Below, piece after piece: positions 43,619-52,211 of a stretch of 64,000 nucleotides of DNA (the stretch's first letter is position 1; each line of letters starts with the position of its first letter). The position numbers were made by a program, and so were the translations under genes. Source of the DNA: Pseudomonadota bacterium (lineage in GTDB: Bacteria; Pseudomonadota; Alphaproteobacteria; Rhizobiales; Hyphomicrobiaceae); contig JAEXXM010000058.1 in the NCBI GenBank assembly GCA_023405815.1, positions 48,000 through 111,999 on the forward strand, written 5' to 3'. The notes beneath the pieces were generated by a model. That model was given only the letters and a program-made list of their open reading frames with translations, ran no database searches and was not told the DNA's origin.

Positions 43619-44317
43619 ATGATTGCCAAGTCCGCGATTGTCGAACTCCTCGGCCGCACAGCGCTGTTCGGCTCTCTGGATGAAGCAGAACGTCGCGCTA
43701 TCGCCGACGAGATGCGCGAAGCGAATTTCGACCCGGGCCAGGTCATTTTTGCCCGCGGCGACACCGGCCGCGAGATCTACCTCGTCGTCTCCGGCCGGGT
43801 GCGCATATCGGTGCTCACCGCCGAGGGCCGCGAGCTTTCCTTCGCCCATGCCGAGCCAGGCGCCATCTTCGGCGAGATCGCCATGCTCGACGGCGGACCC
43901 CGCTCGGCCGATGCCACCGCCGTCGGCAAGGTCAGCGCGCTCAGTCTATCCAAGCCCGCCTTCAAGCGTCTGATGGAAACCGAGCCGCACGTGGCAGATG
44001 CCGCCGTGCGCTTCCTGTGCTCGCGCATCAGAGAGGCCGACCAGCAGTTGGAGGCCATTGCGCTATACCCGATCGAGGGACGCCTCGCCCGCTTCTTCCT
44101 CGCCGCCGCCCGCGCTAAGGCTCCGGATGCCGCGGAAGGGCGCGTCACCATCGAGCTGCCGATGTCGCAGAGCGAGCTCGCCCTGCTCATCGGCGCCAGC
44201 CGGCCGAAGGTCAACACGGCGCTGTCGATGCTGGAGACGAGCGGTGCGCTCGAGCGCAACGGCTCGCGCATCGTCTGCGACATCGAAGAGCTGCAGGCCA
44301 TCGCCGGCGCCGAATAA
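43619..44317 (+). CDS. Crp/Fnr family transcriptional regulator
   Basis: A 232-residue regulator. The cyclic-nucleotide-binding domain (about 10-130) has LFGSLDEAERRAIADEM, VIFARGDTGREIYLVVSGRV and the phosphate-binding cassette PGAIFGEIAMLDGGPRSADATA, which keeps G-E-x-A-L/M and R-S and so fits cAMP binding. The winged helix (about 165-225) has LPMSQSELALLIGASRPKVNTAL with the recognition helix. There is no Cys cluster of the FNR type. It lies two bases before an adenylate cyclase gene, so a local cAMP circuit is likely. Start: ATG 43619; an upstream frame to 43523 is less likely. Confidence 0.9.
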   Translation: MIAKSAIVELLGRTALFGSLDEAERRAIADEMREANFDPGQVIFARGDTGREIYLVVSGRVRISVLTAEGRELSFAHAEPGAIFGEIAMLDGGPRSADATAVGKVSALSLSKPAFKRLMETEPHVADAAVRFLCSRIREADQQLEAIALYPIEGRLARFFLAAARAKAPDAAEGRVTIELPMSQSELALLIGASRPKVNTALSMLETSGALERNGSRIVCDIEELQAIAGAE

Positions 44318-44319
44318 GG

Positions 44320-45744
<1,425 letters not shown>

Positions 45745-46230
45745 TGCGCTCGAAGAGCTGGTCCCGCACGCCTCTGTAGTATGCCAGCACCTGCTCGCGT
45801 GTACCTTGGTCCACCATCACCGTTGCATCGATGGTCGGCCAGTACTCGACATCGACCGCCATTGTCCGCGTCAGCTCCAGCGCCTGGTGGTGTGCCTCGG
45901 GCGACAGGGTCACGATGAGATCGAACGAGGTATCGTGCAAATCCCGCAGCGTATTCGGCGTGTGCTGCGAGACATCGATGCCGATCTCGTCCATGACCGC
46001 GGTCACGAACCCATCCTGCGCTCCAGCCCGCACGCCCGCCGACGCCACATAGGTACGCCGGCCTGCCAGATGCCGCAGGATCGCCGCTGCCATCACCGAG
46101 CGCACGGCATTCGTCGTGCAGGCAAAGAGGACCGCTCCGGGAGCCTCGCGTCCGGACGCGCCATTGCCAGCGGCTGTCTTATCGCTGGCCTCGACATCGG
46201 AGCCGCTCGCGACCTCGCGAGACATGGCCG

Positions 46231-46728
46231 CTACCCCTTCCAGTGCAGCGCGCAGATCAGCGTGAATAGTCGGCGGGCGGTGTCGAGATCGACGGTGATC
46301 TTCCCGGCGAGCCGCTCGAGCAGCGTGCGGCTGCCTTCGTCGTGCAGCCCACGGCGCCCCATGTCGATCGCCTGGATGCGCGAGGGCGGCGCACTACGAA
46401 TCGCCTCGTAGTAGCTCTCGCAGACCAGGAAGTAGTCCTTCATGATGCGCTTCAGCGGAGTGAGCGACAGCATGTGTGTCACGAGCGGAGCATCCGCCTC
46501 GTTGCTCACCGTGAGCACGAGCCGATCCTCCGCCAATCCAAGACTCAGCTTGTACGGGCCGTCGTCGCGACCATCGAGGGCAAACGAGTTGCCTTCGAGG
46601 ATGTCGAAGATCGCCACCTCTCGCTCGTGCTCGATGTTCGAGTTCGTCGTCGCCGTCGACTTCTCGTCGAGCGCAATGGCAACCAGCCTGGACTTCGGCA
46701 GCTTCTCCGGCGCGTTGGCTTCGCTCAT
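46231..46728 (-). CDS. UPF0262 family protein
   Basis: A 165-residue cytosolic protein. The family segments seen are SRLVAIALDEKS, EHEREVAIFDILEGNSF, PYKLSLGLAEDRLVLTV, LSLTPLKRIMKDYFLVCESY, YEAIRSAPPSRIQAIDMGRR and GLHDEGSRTLLERLAGKI. UPF0262 is confined mainly to alphaproteobacteria and is nearly always next to hisD. Its ATG overlaps the hisD stop (ATGA). No enzyme motif is visible and its function is unknown. Confidence 0.92.
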   Translation of the reverse strand: MSEANAPEKLPKSRLVAIALDEKSTATTNSNIEHEREVAIFDILEGNSFALDGRDDGPYKLSLGLAEDRLVLTVSNEADAPLVTHMLSLTPLKRIMKDYFLVCESYYEAIRSAPPSRIQAIDMGRRGLHDEGSRTLLERLAGKITVDLDTARRLFTLICALHWKG

Positions 46729-48035
46729 GAGGCGCGCCCGGAAGGCGTGTCGAGACGGATCTCGGCCGAGAGCCGGTGCGCTTCCAGACCCTCCGCGCGC
46801 GCCAACGCCATGGCCGGCGCCGCCAGCGCCGCGAGCGCCTTGCCGTCGAGCTTCAGGAGCGAGGTGCGCTTCATGAAGTCGAGCACGCCGAGGCCCGACG
46901 AGAACCGCGCCGTGCGTGACGTCGGCAGGACGTGGTTCGACCCGGCGATATAGTCGCCGATCATCTCCGGCGTCTGCGAGCCGAGGAAGATCGCCCCCGC
47001 ATTGCGGATGCGCTCGCTCAAGGCTTCGGCATTTTCAGTCGCAATCTCGAGATGCTCGGCCGCGATGCGGTCTGCAAGCGCCGGCGCCTCCTCCAGCGAG
47101 GAAAGCTCGATGATCGCGCCGAACACGTTCCAGCTTTCGCCCGCGATGTTGCCGCGCGGCAGCGTCTTGAGCTGTCGCATCACCGCGGCTTCGACGGCCC
47201 GGCCGAACTCGATGTCGTCCGTCATCAAGATGGACTGCGCGGCGGTGTCGTGCTCGGCCTGGGCGAGAAGGTCGGCCGCGATCCAATCCGGATTGTTGTG
47301 CTTGTCGGCGATCACCAGCACTTCGGAAGGACCGGCGATGCTGTCGATGCCGACGGTGCCGAACACCAGCCGCTTGGCGGCGGCGACGTAGGCGTTTCCG
47401 GGCCCGACGATCTTCACCACGGGGGCGATGCTCTCCGTGCCGTACGCAAGCGCACCAACCGCCTGCGCGCCGCCGATGCGGTACACTTCCTCGATGCCGA
47501 CGAGTTGGGCCGCTGCGAGGACGAGCGGATTGAGCTCGCCGTTCGGCGACGGCACGACCATCACGATGCGCGGCACGCCCGCGACCTTGGCCGGTATCGC
47601 GTTCATCAGCACTGAGCTTGGATACGAGGCGAGGCCGCCCGGCACGTAGAGTCCGACCGACTCGACCGCCGTCCAGCGCCAGCCGAGCTCGACGCCCAAC
47701 GCATCGGTGTAACGCTCGTTGATGGGCAACTGGCGCTCGTGGTGCTCGGCAATGCGATCGGCGGCGACCTGAAGCGCATCCAAAGTCTCGGCGCTGCAAG
47801 CTTCACGCGCCTGCGCCATCTCCGCCGCACTGACGCGCAGGCCGAGCTTGCCGAGATCCACGCGATCGAACTTCTTCGACAGCTCGATCAGCGCCTCATC
47901 GCCCCGCGCGCGCACGTCGGCGAGGATCGCCGCGACGGCATCGCCGACATCCTGCGAAGACTCGCGCTTCTCGCCCAGGAAGGCAGCGAAGGCGGCTTCG
48001 AATTGAGCATCGCGCGTATTCAAGCGCTTCGGCAT
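46725..48035 (-). CDS. hisD: Histidinol dehydrogenase
   Basis: A 436-residue enzyme catalysing the last two steps of histidine synthesis (histidinol to histidine with two NAD+). The motifs are ESVGLYVPGGLASYPSSVLM, YRIGGAQAVGALAYGTE, VGPGNAYVAAAKRLVFG, IAGPSEVLVIAD, AEHDTAAQSIL and AAEHLEIAT, with the zinc and base residues (Gln/His, Glu-His). The ATG at 48035 gives the usual length; longer frames to 48155 run into the upstream gene. It is 41 bp downstream of the DUF2948 gene and coupled to UPF0262. Confidence 0.95.
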   Translation of the reverse strand: MPKRLNTRDAQFEAAFAAFLGEKRESSQDVGDAVAAILADVRARGDEALIELSKKFDRVDLGKLGLRVSAAEMAQAREACSAETLDALQVAADRIAEHHERQLPINERYTDALGVELGWRWTAVESVGLYVPGGLASYPSSVLMNAIPAKVAGVPRIVMVVPSPNGELNPLVLAAAQLVGIEEVYRIGGAQAVGALAYGTESIAPVVKIVGPGNAYVAAAKRLVFGTVGIDSIAGPSEVLVIADKHNNPDWIAADLLAQAEHDTAAQSILMTDDIEFGRAVEAAVMRQLKTLPRGNIAGESWNVFGAIIELSSLEEAPALADRIAAEHLEIATENAEALSERIRNAGAIFLGSQTPEMIGDYIAGSNHVLPTSRTARFSSGLGVLDFMKRTSLLKLDGKALAALAAPAMALARAEGLEAHRLSAEIRLDTPSGRAS

Positions 48036-48076
48036 GTCATCATCGGCCGATGGGCCGTCTCCTCGAGGAATTGTCG

Positions 48077-48517
48077 TCAGTCGTCGATCGCGTGCGCCGG
48101 CTTGGTGCGCGTGGCCCAGGCGGCGCCGAGGTCCCGCAGCTCCGCCTCGATGCACTCGACATCGAGCTGCACCGCCGCGCCGCCGGCGAAATGCAGCACC
48201 ACGGCACCCGACGGCTCATCGCCCGCCTCGAATGTCACGGCCAGCAGCGCCAGCACCTGATCCTTCTGTTGCAGGTCGACGCCGAGGACACGAGCAGCCT
48301 TGACGCGCTCGAAGCGCAGCCCTGCTCGCCGCCGCCTAAAGCTCCCGTCGGCTTCCTTCGCGGCGGCCTCCCAGTCGAAGCGGTTGGCAATGGCTGCGAA
48401 CCGCATCTCGGACTTCAAATAGGCCATGTCGCCCACGCGTATCACCGCGTCCTGCAGGTGGCAGGAAAGCACCCGCAGATCTTCCGCATCGAGGGCGATC
48501 AGCTTCAAATCTTCCAT
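48077..48517 (-). CDS. DUF2948 family protein
   Basis: A 146-residue protein starting MEDLKLIALDAEDLRVLSCH, continuing LQDAVIRVGDMAYLKSEMRF, ANRFDWE, RRRAGLRFERVKAAR, LLAVTFEAG and VVLHFAGGAAVQLDVECIEAEL. This is the complete DUF2948 pattern found upstream of hisD in alphaproteobacteria. Function unknown. The start at 48517 fits the family; a frame to 48592 has no support. A hairpin with a T-tail on the other strand lies just before it (48531-48551). Confidence 0.88.
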   Translation of the reverse strand: MEDLKLIALDAEDLRVLSCHLQDAVIRVGDMAYLKSEMRFAAIANRFDWEAAAKEADGSFRRRRAGLRFERVKAARVLGVDLQQKDQVLALLAVTFEAGDEPSGAVVLHFAGGAAVQLDVECIEAELRDLGAAWATRTKPAHAIDD

Positions 48518-48530
48518 GCCGGCGTCCCAG

Positions 48531-48551
48531 AGGGCCTCGGGGGCCCTTTTT
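48531..48551 (+). terminator. Terminator-like hairpin, plus strand
   Basis: AGGGCC (48531-48536) and GGCCCT (48542-48547) form a six-base stem with loop TCGGG, followed by TTTT. It has the form of an intrinsic terminator on the plus strand, although no plus-strand gene is seen just upstream; it could stop antisense transcription or be chance. Confidence 0.3.
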
Positions 48552-48717
48552 GGCCACGAACTTTCAAGGAGTTGATAGCGGCGCTGCCGCAACCGCGCAA
48601 CCGACCTCGCCCCGGGGCGCCCAGACGCGTCGCAGAGGGTGCCGCCCTTGTTGTCGGCGGCAAAGCACGCCTAGAATTCAGGAATCAGCCGCCGGGCGAG
48701 AGCCGGAGAGGTCCCCC

Positions 48718-48912
48718 ATGGAGAATGAACGCTTCAACCTGTCACTTCGCCGCTTCCTTAAGGAGGTTGGCATCTCCTCCCAGCAGGAGGTCGAGCGCCT
48801 CGTGCGTGAGCAGGGGCTCGCCGGTCAGGGAAAGTTGCATGTAAGGATGGTGCTCACTGCTGAGGGCACCGACTTGCGTCATCAGGTCGACGGCGCGATC
48901 GATCTCGCCTAG
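48718..48912 (+). CDS. DUF6494 family small protein
   Basis: A 64-residue protein: NERFNLSLRRFLKEVGISSQ, QEVERLVREQGLAGQGKLHV, RMVLTAEGTDLRHQVDGAID. It matches the DUF6494 family as I recall it (short proteins with a helical start and the ending VDGxIxL). There is no signal peptide. CGGAGAGG before the ATG sets the start. It is the only plus-strand gene between murA and hisD and directly abuts a small minus-strand frame at its 3' end. Function unknown. Confidence 0.82.
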   Translation: MENERFNLSLRRFLKEVGISSQQEVERLVREQGLAGQGKLHVRMVLTAEGTDLRHQVDGAIDLA

Positions 48913-49068
48913 CTAGCGGACGTCGGGCTCACTTGCCGCTTGATCGAGCATCGCGGCGCGCGAGACGCGCGAGGAATACTCGTAGGCGCCACGTGCGAAT
49001 GCCGCGATGCCGACGGCGCAGGCCAGCAGTGCGGCGATCATGGCGGCCTTCAGTATCTGGGTCTGCAT
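48913..49068 (-). CDS. Possible 51-residue single-pass membrane protein
   Basis: A short minus-strand frame from ATG 49068 to TAG at 48913. It encodes one hydrophobic helix (AAMIAALLACAVGIAAFARG) with a polar start MQTQILK, then YEYSSRVSRAAMLDQAASEP. The layout, a short N-terminus followed by a helix and a charged tail, is credible for a small inner-membrane protein, but no family is recognised and no strong ribosome site is seen. It ends exactly where the DUF6494 gene ends. Confidence 0.45.
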   Translation of the reverse strand: MQTQILKAAMIAALLACAVGIAAFARGAYEYSSRVSRAAMLDQAASEPDVR

Positions 49069-49187
49069 TAGAGCTTGGCTCGCAAATCACTTTTGCCGGG
49101 GGTAGCGGCCTTAAGGACTATTGGAACGGAGGGGCGCCTGCTGTTCCGGTGGAGACAACCACGCGATTTGGCCAAAACGGTGTACGC

Positions 49188-49223
49188 AATAAAAAGCGGG
49201 CCCCGACTTCCATCGGAGCCCGC
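49188..49223 (-). terminator. Rho-independent terminator after the small Cys-rich protein gene
   Basis: On the minus strand GCGGGC-x-CCGA pairs with TCGG-x-GCCCGC (positions 49196-49223) around a six-base loop, followed by TTTTTATT. This is a classical intrinsic terminator, 60 bases after the stop of the 86-residue gene at 49285. Confidence 0.75.
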
Positions 49224-49284
49224 CGCTCGAGGTGATGGCCGGGGGCGACGGAGCGGGAGCCCACGACCTACCCTCGAAATTCAC

Positions 49285-49545
49285 TCAGTAGCAGTACTGG
49301 CGCAGCGTCCAGCCCTTGACCTTGCAGTGCTCGTTGCCGCTCCCGTCCGTCGTGCACACCCGGTTCGGCAGCCGCTGGTACGAGCAGTAGTAGTTGCCCG
49401 CCTGGCCCTCGTAGCCCTTCATCGGCTGGCTGAACTGGTAGTCCTGGGAAAAGAATTCCTTGCCGCCACCCTTGGCGAAGGCAGCGGATGCGACCGCCCA
49501 TACGATAATGGCGCCGAAAGCGGCAGCGGTCAGAATGGTCTTCAT
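49285..49545 (-). CDS. Small secreted Cys-containing protein, unknown
   Basis: An 86-residue protein with a clear Sec signal peptide (MKTILTAAAFGAIIVWAVAS then AAFA), cleaved at about residue 24. The mature 60 residues carry four Cys: YYCSYQRLPNRVC, HCKVKGW and RQYCY, which could form two disulphides in the periplasm. ATGGAGGGCTTC in front of ATG 49545 fixes the start. A strong terminator follows. No family is recognised. The compact Cys pattern and aromatic residues suggest a folded periplasmic or secreted protein, not a fragment. Confidence 0.75.
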   Translation of the reverse strand: MKTILTAAAFGAIIVWAVASAAFAKGGGKEFFSQDYQFSQPMKGYEGQAGNYYCSYQRLPNRVCTTDGSGNEHCKVKGWTLRQYCY

Positions 49546-49671
49546 GAAGCCCTCCATCGATACGTCGTTTGCGTCGATGGAAGATTAGGCAAACCTCACC
49601 CCGCCGCTGTTCCCTGCGGCACACTAGGAGAAACGCTCACTTCAGCATGGCACGCGAAGCTGGCCATGCTC

Positions 49672-49757
49672 AGGGCCCAAGGGGCCCCGCGCCTTAGGCG
49701 CGGCCGTCAGCTCGCGCAACAACGGCCGCAGGAAAAGCTTCTTGCCCCTCGTGTCAG
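49672..49757. repeat. Hairpin-rich intergenic repeat, unit A
   Basis: The unit is built of two adjacent GC hairpins (GGGCCC-AAGG-GGGCCC, 49672-49687; CCGCGCC-TTA-GGCGCGG, 49687-49703, sharing one base) followed by a 52-bp segment (49706-49757). That segment is identical at 39 of 52 positions to unit B, 112 bp away. Not coding on either strand as far as I can see. Confidence 0.65.
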
Positions 49758-49761
49758 CGCA

Positions 49762-49783
49762 GAAAAACGCCGCCGCAGGCGGC
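49762..49783 (-). terminator. Intrinsic terminator downstream of murA
   Basis: On the minus strand GCCGCC-TGC-GGCGGC is followed by GTTTTTC. It lies about 90 bases after the murA stop, between the two repeat units, and is probably the transcript end of murA. Confidence 0.65.
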
Positions 49784-49785
49784 AA

Positions 49786-49869
49786 GGCGCCAAGGGCGCC
49801 CGGCGCGAGCGCCGGACATCAGCTTGCGCAACCTCGGCCGCACAAAAAGCTTGCCTGAACTCGTGTCAG
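49786..49869. repeat. Hairpin-rich intergenic repeat, unit B
   Basis: Same layout as unit A: GGCGCC-AAG-GGCGCC (49786-49800), CCGGCGC-GA-GCGCCGG (49800-49815), then the 52-bp segment (49818-49869). The stem sequences differ from unit A, but in both arms together, so pairing is kept. It ends five bases before the murA stop codon. Confidence 0.65.
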
Positions 49870-49873
49870 AACT

Positions 49874-51166
49874 TCAACCAGTCAATCTTTCGATCTGGGC
49901 GCCGCAGCGGGACAGCTTCTGCTCGAGCTGCTCGAAGCCACGGTCGAGGTGATAGACGCGGTTGATCATCGTCTCGCCCTCGGCCATCAGCGCGGCGATG
50001 ACCAGTGACACCGAGGCGCGCAGGTCCGTCGCCATCACCGGTGCGCCGGTGAGGCCCTTGACGCCCTTGATCGTCGCCGTGTCGCCGTGCAGCTGGATGT
50101 CGGCACCGAGGCGCGCCAGCTCCTGCACGTGCATGAAGCGGTTCTCGAAGATCGTCTCGCGGATGACGCTCGTGCCCTTCGCCATCGTCATCAGCGCCAT
50201 GAACTGCGCCTGCAGGTCAGTCGGGAATCCGGGGAACGGCTGCGTTTCCACCGACACCGGCTCGATGCCGTGGCCGTTGCGCACGATGCGGATGCCGCTG
50301 TTCGTCGTCAGCACCTCGGCACCGGTCTTCGCCAGCGTGTCGAGCGCCGTCTTGAGCAGCTCCGGCCGCGCGCCCTCAAGCGTCACGTCGCCGCCCGTTG
50401 CCGCAACCGCCATAGCAAAAGTTCCCGTCTCGATGCGGTCGGCGAGCACCGAGTGCACCGCACCTTCGAGCCGGTCGGCGCCCTGGATGCGCAGCGTCGA
50501 GGTCCCGATGCCTTCGATTTTGGCGCCCATCTTGACGAGGCACTCAGCCACGTCGCCGATTTCCGGCTCGCGCGCCGCGTTCTCGATCACCGTCTCGCCG
50601 CGGGCGAGAGCCGAGGCGAGCAGAACATTGTGCGTCGCACCGACCGACACCTTGGGGAACACGACCTTGCCCCCGCGCAGAGAGCCGCCCTTCGCCTTGG
50701 CGATGACGTAGCCGGCTTCGATCTCGATCTCCGCGCCGAGCTCCTTGAGGCCCATGAGATGCAGATCGACCGGGCGCGTGCCGATGGCGCAGCCGCCGGG
50801 CAGCGAGACCTTGGCCTGCCCGCACCGCGCGAGCAGCGGCCCTAGCACCCAGAAGCTGGCACGCATGCGCGAGACCATCTCGTACGGGGCGACCGTATCG
50901 ACGATGTCCCGCGCCGAGAGATGGAAGGTCTCGCCGATATGCTGCGCCGGGCCCGGCCGCTTGCCGTCGACCGCGAGATCGACGCCGTGGTTGCGCAGGA
51001 TGCGGGCGAGCAGGTTGACATCGGCGAGGTTGGGGACGTTCTTCAACGTCAGCCTGTCCGGAGTGAGCAGGCTGGCGATCATCAGCGGGAGGGCGGCGTT
51101 CTTGGCACCGGAGATGGGAATGCTGCCCTTGAGCTTCTCGCCGCCGACGATCCTGATGCGATCCAT
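49874..51166 (-). CDS. murA: UDP-N-acetylglucosamine 1-carboxyvinyltransferase
   Basis: A 430-residue enzyme that transfers enolpyruvate from PEP to UDP-GlcNAc, the first committed step of peptidoglycan synthesis. Lys22-Asn23 stand in ISGAKNAALP, and the catalytic Cys (target of fosfomycin) is in SLPGGCAIGTRPVDLHL. Further motifs are VGATHNVLLASALARGET, FPTDLQAQFMAL, ENRFMHVQELARLGADI and the C-terminal DLRASVSLVIAALMAEGET. ATG 51166 (MDRIRIVGGEK) matches the family start. It heads the conserved block that runs to hisD. Confidence 0.95.
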   Translation of the reverse strand: MDRIRIVGGEKLKGSIPISGAKNAALPLMIASLLTPDRLTLKNVPNLADVNLLARILRNHGVDLAVDGKRPGPAQHIGETFHLSARDIVDTVAPYEMVSRMRASFWVLGPLLARCGQAKVSLPGGCAIGTRPVDLHLMGLKELGAEIEIEAGYVIAKAKGGSLRGGKVVFPKVSVGATHNVLLASALARGETVIENAAREPEIGDVAECLVKMGAKIEGIGTSTLRIQGADRLEGAVHSVLADRIETGTFAMAVAATGGDVTLEGARPELLKTALDTLAKTGAEVLTTNSGIRIVRNGHGIEPVSVETQPFPGFPTDLQAQFMALMTMAKGTSVIRETIFENRFMHVQELARLGADIQLHGDTATIKGVKGLTGAPVMATDLRASVSLVIAALMAEGETMINRVYHLDRGFEQLEQKLSRCGAQIERLTG

Positions 51167-51363
51167 TCGTTTGCCCCTCATGCGCCGGCTGGTACCGGCA
51201 ACCTCAAAGGATGATTAAGCGCTTCGCGGCGTCACCAGCAAGTGTGACGGAAATGCCGGTGGTCCCCCGCACGTTTCCGGCCAGCGAAAGTAGCGCGCCG
51301 AACTGTTCGCACGGTTAATGCGGCGAATTGGAGGCTCCGAACGCGCGATCGACGAGCACAGCG

Positions 51364-51783
51364 TTAATCCTGGTCGACACGCACGTTGAACGGTGCCAGC
51401 TCTTCCCTCATGGCGGTGCGCGTCCGCGCCTCGACCCGCCGATAGGCGGCCGCGACGCCACGGCCATAGTCCGTGAGCTTGGCCCCGCCCCCGCGCGAGC
51501 CGCCGGGCGCCGCCGTGACAAGCGGATCCGGGAACATGTGATTGAGGGCATCGACCAGCAGCCACGCACGCCGGTACGACATGCCGAGCGCGCGTCCCGC
51601 CGCGGAGATCGATCCGGTGCGGCCGATGGCTTCGAGGAGATCGACCTTGCCAGGACCGAGCACCATGCCGTCGCCGATGAGAATGCGCACGCGTGGAAAC
51701 GCCCGCTCCGACTTCCGCTTCGCTTTCGGCGCGGCAGCTTTGGCGCCGGCCGCCCGCTTGGTCTTCTTGGACGCCTCGCTCAA
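51364..51783 (-). CDS. Winged-helix regulator, ModE N-terminal type
   Basis: A 139-residue protein. A Lys/Ala-rich N-terminus (KKTKRAAGAKAAAPKAKRK) is followed by a winged helix: KVDLLEAIGRTGSISAAGRA, LGMSYRRAWLLVDALNHMF, TAAPGGSRGGGAKLTDYGRG. This is the stand-alone ModE/LysR-type DNA-binding module, without a molybdate-binding domain. Such proteins often control molybdate uptake or molybdoenzyme genes; the target here cannot be told. It lies upstream of murA by 197 bp on the same strand. Confidence 0.87.
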   Translation of the reverse strand: MSEASKKTKRAAGAKAAAPKAKRKSERAFPRVRILIGDGMVLGPGKVDLLEAIGRTGSISAAGRALGMSYRRAWLLVDALNHMFPDPLVTAAPGGSRGGGAKLTDYGRGVAAAYRRVEARTRTAMREELAPFNVRVDQD

Positions 51784-51896
51784 GCGCTCCTCCTCTCGGC
51801 CGCGGCACTATACCAGCCCCGCTCTCGGACGGCGATGTGAGGGCTTGAATAATGAATATCTCTGATGGCAATCGCGGTGCTGTGCGGCTGCGCAGC

Positions 51897-52073
51897 CTAG
51901 TCGCTGCCTTTCGCCTCTGCGTCGTTCTTCTGGGCGCCGGGTCCGTCCGGATCGGACGCTCCAACCCGCGCCCGCGCACGCGCCTGATCCTTACGCTTCT
52001 TGAGGTTCGCGCGCAGCTCCGCCTCGAGCCGCGCGGCGCGCGAGTTTCCCTTCTGTCTCTCGTTGCTGCCCAT
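51897..52073 (-). CDS. 58-residue basic protein
   Basis: A short frame from ATG 52073 to TAG 51897: MGSNERQKGNSRAARLEAEL, RANLKKRKDQARARARVGAS, DPDGPGAQKNDAEAKGSD. It is highly charged, starting with a basic helix and ending with an acidic/Gly tail. I recall similar 50-60 residue proteins (with NLxRRKxQxRAR) near murA in alphaproteobacteria. No function is known. The opposite-strand frames here look non-coding. Confidence 0.65.
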   Translation of the reverse strand: MGSNERQKGNSRAARLEAELRANLKKRKDQARARARVGASDPDGPGAQKNDAEAKGSD

Positions 52074-52211
52074 GGCGGTCTAAGCTGCCCAAGCCTGGAG
52101 ATGTCCGTCAGGAGGCCCTGGTCGCGCGCGACAATATCTCTCGACCGAGCGCGCAGCAACGCACCTCGGACGTTGACGATTGTCAGGCGGAGAACGCTGT
52201 GCGCGGCGCCG

